Positions 62,479 to 64,000 of a DNA stretch of 64,000 nt are shown here, one piece after another (position 1 is the first letter of the stretch; each line of letters starts with the position of its first letter). A program made the position numbers and the translations under genes. Source of the stretch: Sandaracinus amylolyticus (lineage in GTDB: Bacteria > Myxococcota_A > Polyangia > Polyangiales > Sandaracinaceae); the NCBI RefSeq assembly GCF_021631985.1, contig NZ_CP070225.1:3472001-3536000 (forward strand). Reading direction: 5' to 3'. Below the pieces are notes generated by a model. That model worked only from the letters and a program-made list of their open reading frames with translations. It did no database searches and was not told where the DNA came from.

Positions 62479-64000
62479 ATGATGATCCCGCCCGAAGGCT
62501 ACGACTCGCTCGGAGAGCTGCTGCACGACGCGCTCGTGCAGTGGAAGAGCGAGACCGCGCTGATCGAGGTCGATCGGCGCGCCGAGAAGAAGCGCCTGAC
62601 CTATCTCGACGTGCGTCGCGAGGTCGCGCCGGTCGCGCGCTGGCTCGCCGATCGCGGCGTGGGCCCTGGTGATCGCGTCGCGATCGTGATGAGCAACCAG
62701 GCGCGCTGGCCGATCGCGGCGATCGCGCTCTTCGCGCGCGGCGCGGTGATGGTGCCGCTCGACTACAAGCTCTCGGGCGACGAGCAGGTCGCGCTGCTGC
62801 GCCATGCCGGTGCACGCGCGCTGATCACCGAGCACCCGCTGCTGCGGCGCATGAAGGACCTGCCCGCGATCGACGTGCTGGTCTCCGAGGCGCCGGAGAG
62901 CGAGAGGAGCGCGCAGCGCTGGGAGGATCTCGACCCCGACGTGATCGCGCCGCCGGTCGAGCGACGCATGCGCAGCGACGCCGCGAGCATCGTGTACTCG
63001 TCGGGCACCGGAGGTCGCGCCAAGGGCTGCGTGCTCACCCACGACGCGTACCTCGAGCAGCTCGGCGCGCTGATGCGCCTCTTCCCGATGCGCCCGGGGC
63101 ACAAGACGTTCTCGGTGCTCCCGACGAACCACGCGATCGACTTCATGGTCGGGTTCCTCGGGCCCTTCGCGTGTGGCTCGACCGTCGTGCACCAGCGCAC
63201 GCTGCGGCCCGAGTTCCTCGTGTCGACGATGCGCGAACACCGCATCACGCACATGGCGCTCGTGCCGCTGCTGCTCGCCGCGTTCGAGCGCGCGATCGAC
63301 GAGAAGATCGACGAGCGTCCGGCGTGGCAGCGCGCGGCGCTCGGGCTCGTCTCGCGTGCGAACGCGGAGCTCACCCGTGCGAAGCCCGACGTCGCGCTGA
63401 GCCGCACGCTGCTCGGCGGTGTGCACCATCAGCTGGGCGGCGCGCTCGAGCTGCTCTTCTGCGGCGGTGCGTTCGTCGATCGCCGCCGCGCCGAGCGCTT
63501 CTACGAGCTCGGGATCCCGGTGGTGATCGGCTACGGGCTCACCGAGTGCTGCACCGTCGCGACGGTCAACGATCTGCGCCCGTTCCGCGCGGACTCGGTC
63601 GGTCGCGCGGTGCACGGCGTCGAGGTGCGCGTGCACGCGCCCGGCGCCGACGGAGTCGGTGAGATCTGGATCCGCGGGCGCACCGTGATGCGCGAGTACT
63701 GGAACGACGCGGAGCTCACGGCGCGCACGATCACCGAGGACGGCTGGCTGCGCACCGGCGATCTCGGGTGGCTCGACGCGAGCGCGCACCTGCACCTCGT
63801 CGGTCGCAGCAAGAACATGATCGTCACCGCGGGCGGCAAGAACGTGTACCCCGAGGACGTCGAGTCGGCGTTCGAGGGCGTCGCGTGCGAGGAGCTCGCG
63901 GTGTTCGCGTCGGGCTACGTGTGGCCGCGCCACGCCGCGCTCACCGAGGAGCAGCTCGTCATCGTGGTGCGCACCAAGAGCGCGGCCGCGATGCGCGACG
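62479..64000 (+). CDS. AMP-dependent ligase, C-terminus cut by window edge
   Basis: 507 codons are visible from an ATG 5 nt after the ACP stop. It has SIVYSSGTGGRAKGCVLTH (P-loop), LPTNHAIDFMVGF, GYGLTECCTVATV, GWLRTGDLGWLD and a start of the C-terminal subdomain at KNMIVTAGGKNVYPEDVES. The expected catalytic Lys lies beyond the window. It is a second ligase distinct from the one at 59752 and probably loads the adjacent ACP, in the way of fatty acyl-AMP ligases. The insertion typical of FAALs was not tested. Confidence 0.88.
   Translation, partial: MMIPPEGYDSLGELLHDALVQWKSETALIEVDRRAEKKRLTYLDVRREVAPVARWLADRGVGPGDRVAIVMSNQARWPIAAIALFARGAVMVPLDYKLSGDEQVALLRHAGARALITEHPLLRRMKDLPAIDVLVSEAPESERSAQRWEDLDPDVIAPPVERRMRSDAASIVYSSGTGGRAKGCVLTHDAYLEQLGALMRLFPMRPGHKTFSVLPTNHAIDFMVGFLGPFACGSTVVHQRTLRPEFLVSTMREHRITHMALVPLLLAAFERAIDEKIDERPAWQRAALGLVSRANAELTRAKPDVALSRTLLGGVHHQLGGALELLFCGGAFVDRRRAERFYELGIPVVIGYGLTECCTVATVNDLRPFRADSVGRAVHGVEVRVHAPGADGVGEIWIRGRTVMREYWNDAELTARTITEDGWLRTGDLGWLDASAHLHLVGRSKNMIVTAGGKNVYPEDVESAFEGVACEELAVFASGYVWPRHAALTEEQLVIVVRTKSAAAMRD

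Overview
ORGANISM. The window is very GC-rich (about 70 percent by eye) and gene-dense. It carries a Hanks-type Ser/Thr kinase, a PP2C phosphatase, three FHA proteins, several c-di-GMP proteins and Cys-rich lipoproteins with Asp/Ala/Gly linkers. It also has an inositol pathway. Together these point to a myxobacterium of the Polyangiales, perhaps near Sandaracinus; this is an inference from gene content. No rRNA, tRNA, CRISPR array, insertion sequence or prophage was seen. Many long ORFs in alternative frames are high-GC shadows of the genes listed. LAYOUT. 1-5 kb: a partial gene, a free-standing RpoC-like N-terminal paralogue, an FHA-EAL protein, a CPBP protease and an FHA/zinc-ribbon protein. 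5-10.4 kb, minus strand: a secreted protein, an MCE (MlaD-like) protein with a beta-rich tail, and an MMPL/RND transporter, which suggests lipid transport. 10.4-17 kb, minus strand: a flippase-like membrane protein, a DegT-type aminotransferase, myo-inositol-1-phosphate synthase, a GH3-like adenylating enzyme and inositol monophosphatase. These look like an inositol-derived lipid or conjugate pathway. 17.3-26.5 kb: an RCC1-repeat lipoprotein, ffh, a CBM9-like lipoprotein, YqgE, a three-gene envelope cluster (DUF3618, holin-X, helical protein) and a GT-C-like transferase. 26.5-41.7 kb: a signalling stretch with a Ser/Thr kinase, a PgpH-like HD phosphodiesterase, an acyl-CoA dehydrogenase, TetR with twin operators and a Coq4-like gene, a REC-GAF-HD-GYP regulator, a metalloprotease-like lipoprotein, a deoxynucleoside kinase, FHA-GGDEF, PP2C, a small holin-like protein and a SUKH protein. 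41.8-54.2 kb: an MltD-like transglycosylase, MoeA, an overlapping regulator-pdxA-uvrA operon, a GAF protein with a repeated Thr motif, two thioredoxin-fold proteins and a geranylgeranyl-reductase-like flavoprotein. 54.2-54.7 kb: a noncoding stretch with nested inverted repeats and a palindromic operator-like site. 54.7-64 kb, plus strand: an eight-gene operon, almost every junction overlapping. It encodes a HAD-like protein without catalytic Asp, a fatty acyl-CoA reductase, a second SDR reductase, a pyruvyltransferase-like protein, an acyl-CoA ligase, an enoyl-CoA hydratase, an ACP and a second AMP-ligase cut by the window edge. HOW IT FITS. Two themes dominate. One is phospho-Thr/c-di-GMP signalling: FHA modules fused to both the c-di-GMP synthase and the hydrolase type, with a kinase and PP2C nearby. 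The other is unusual lipid chemistry: the inositol/GH3 cluster, the MCE-MMPL pair and the terminal acyl-ACP/reductase operon. The strongest candidates for undescribed biology are the RpoC-like fragment, the terminal lipid operon with its pseudo-HAD first gene, the inositol/GH3/aminotransferase cluster and the repeated T-[IV]-A-Y-x-P motif of the GAF protein.
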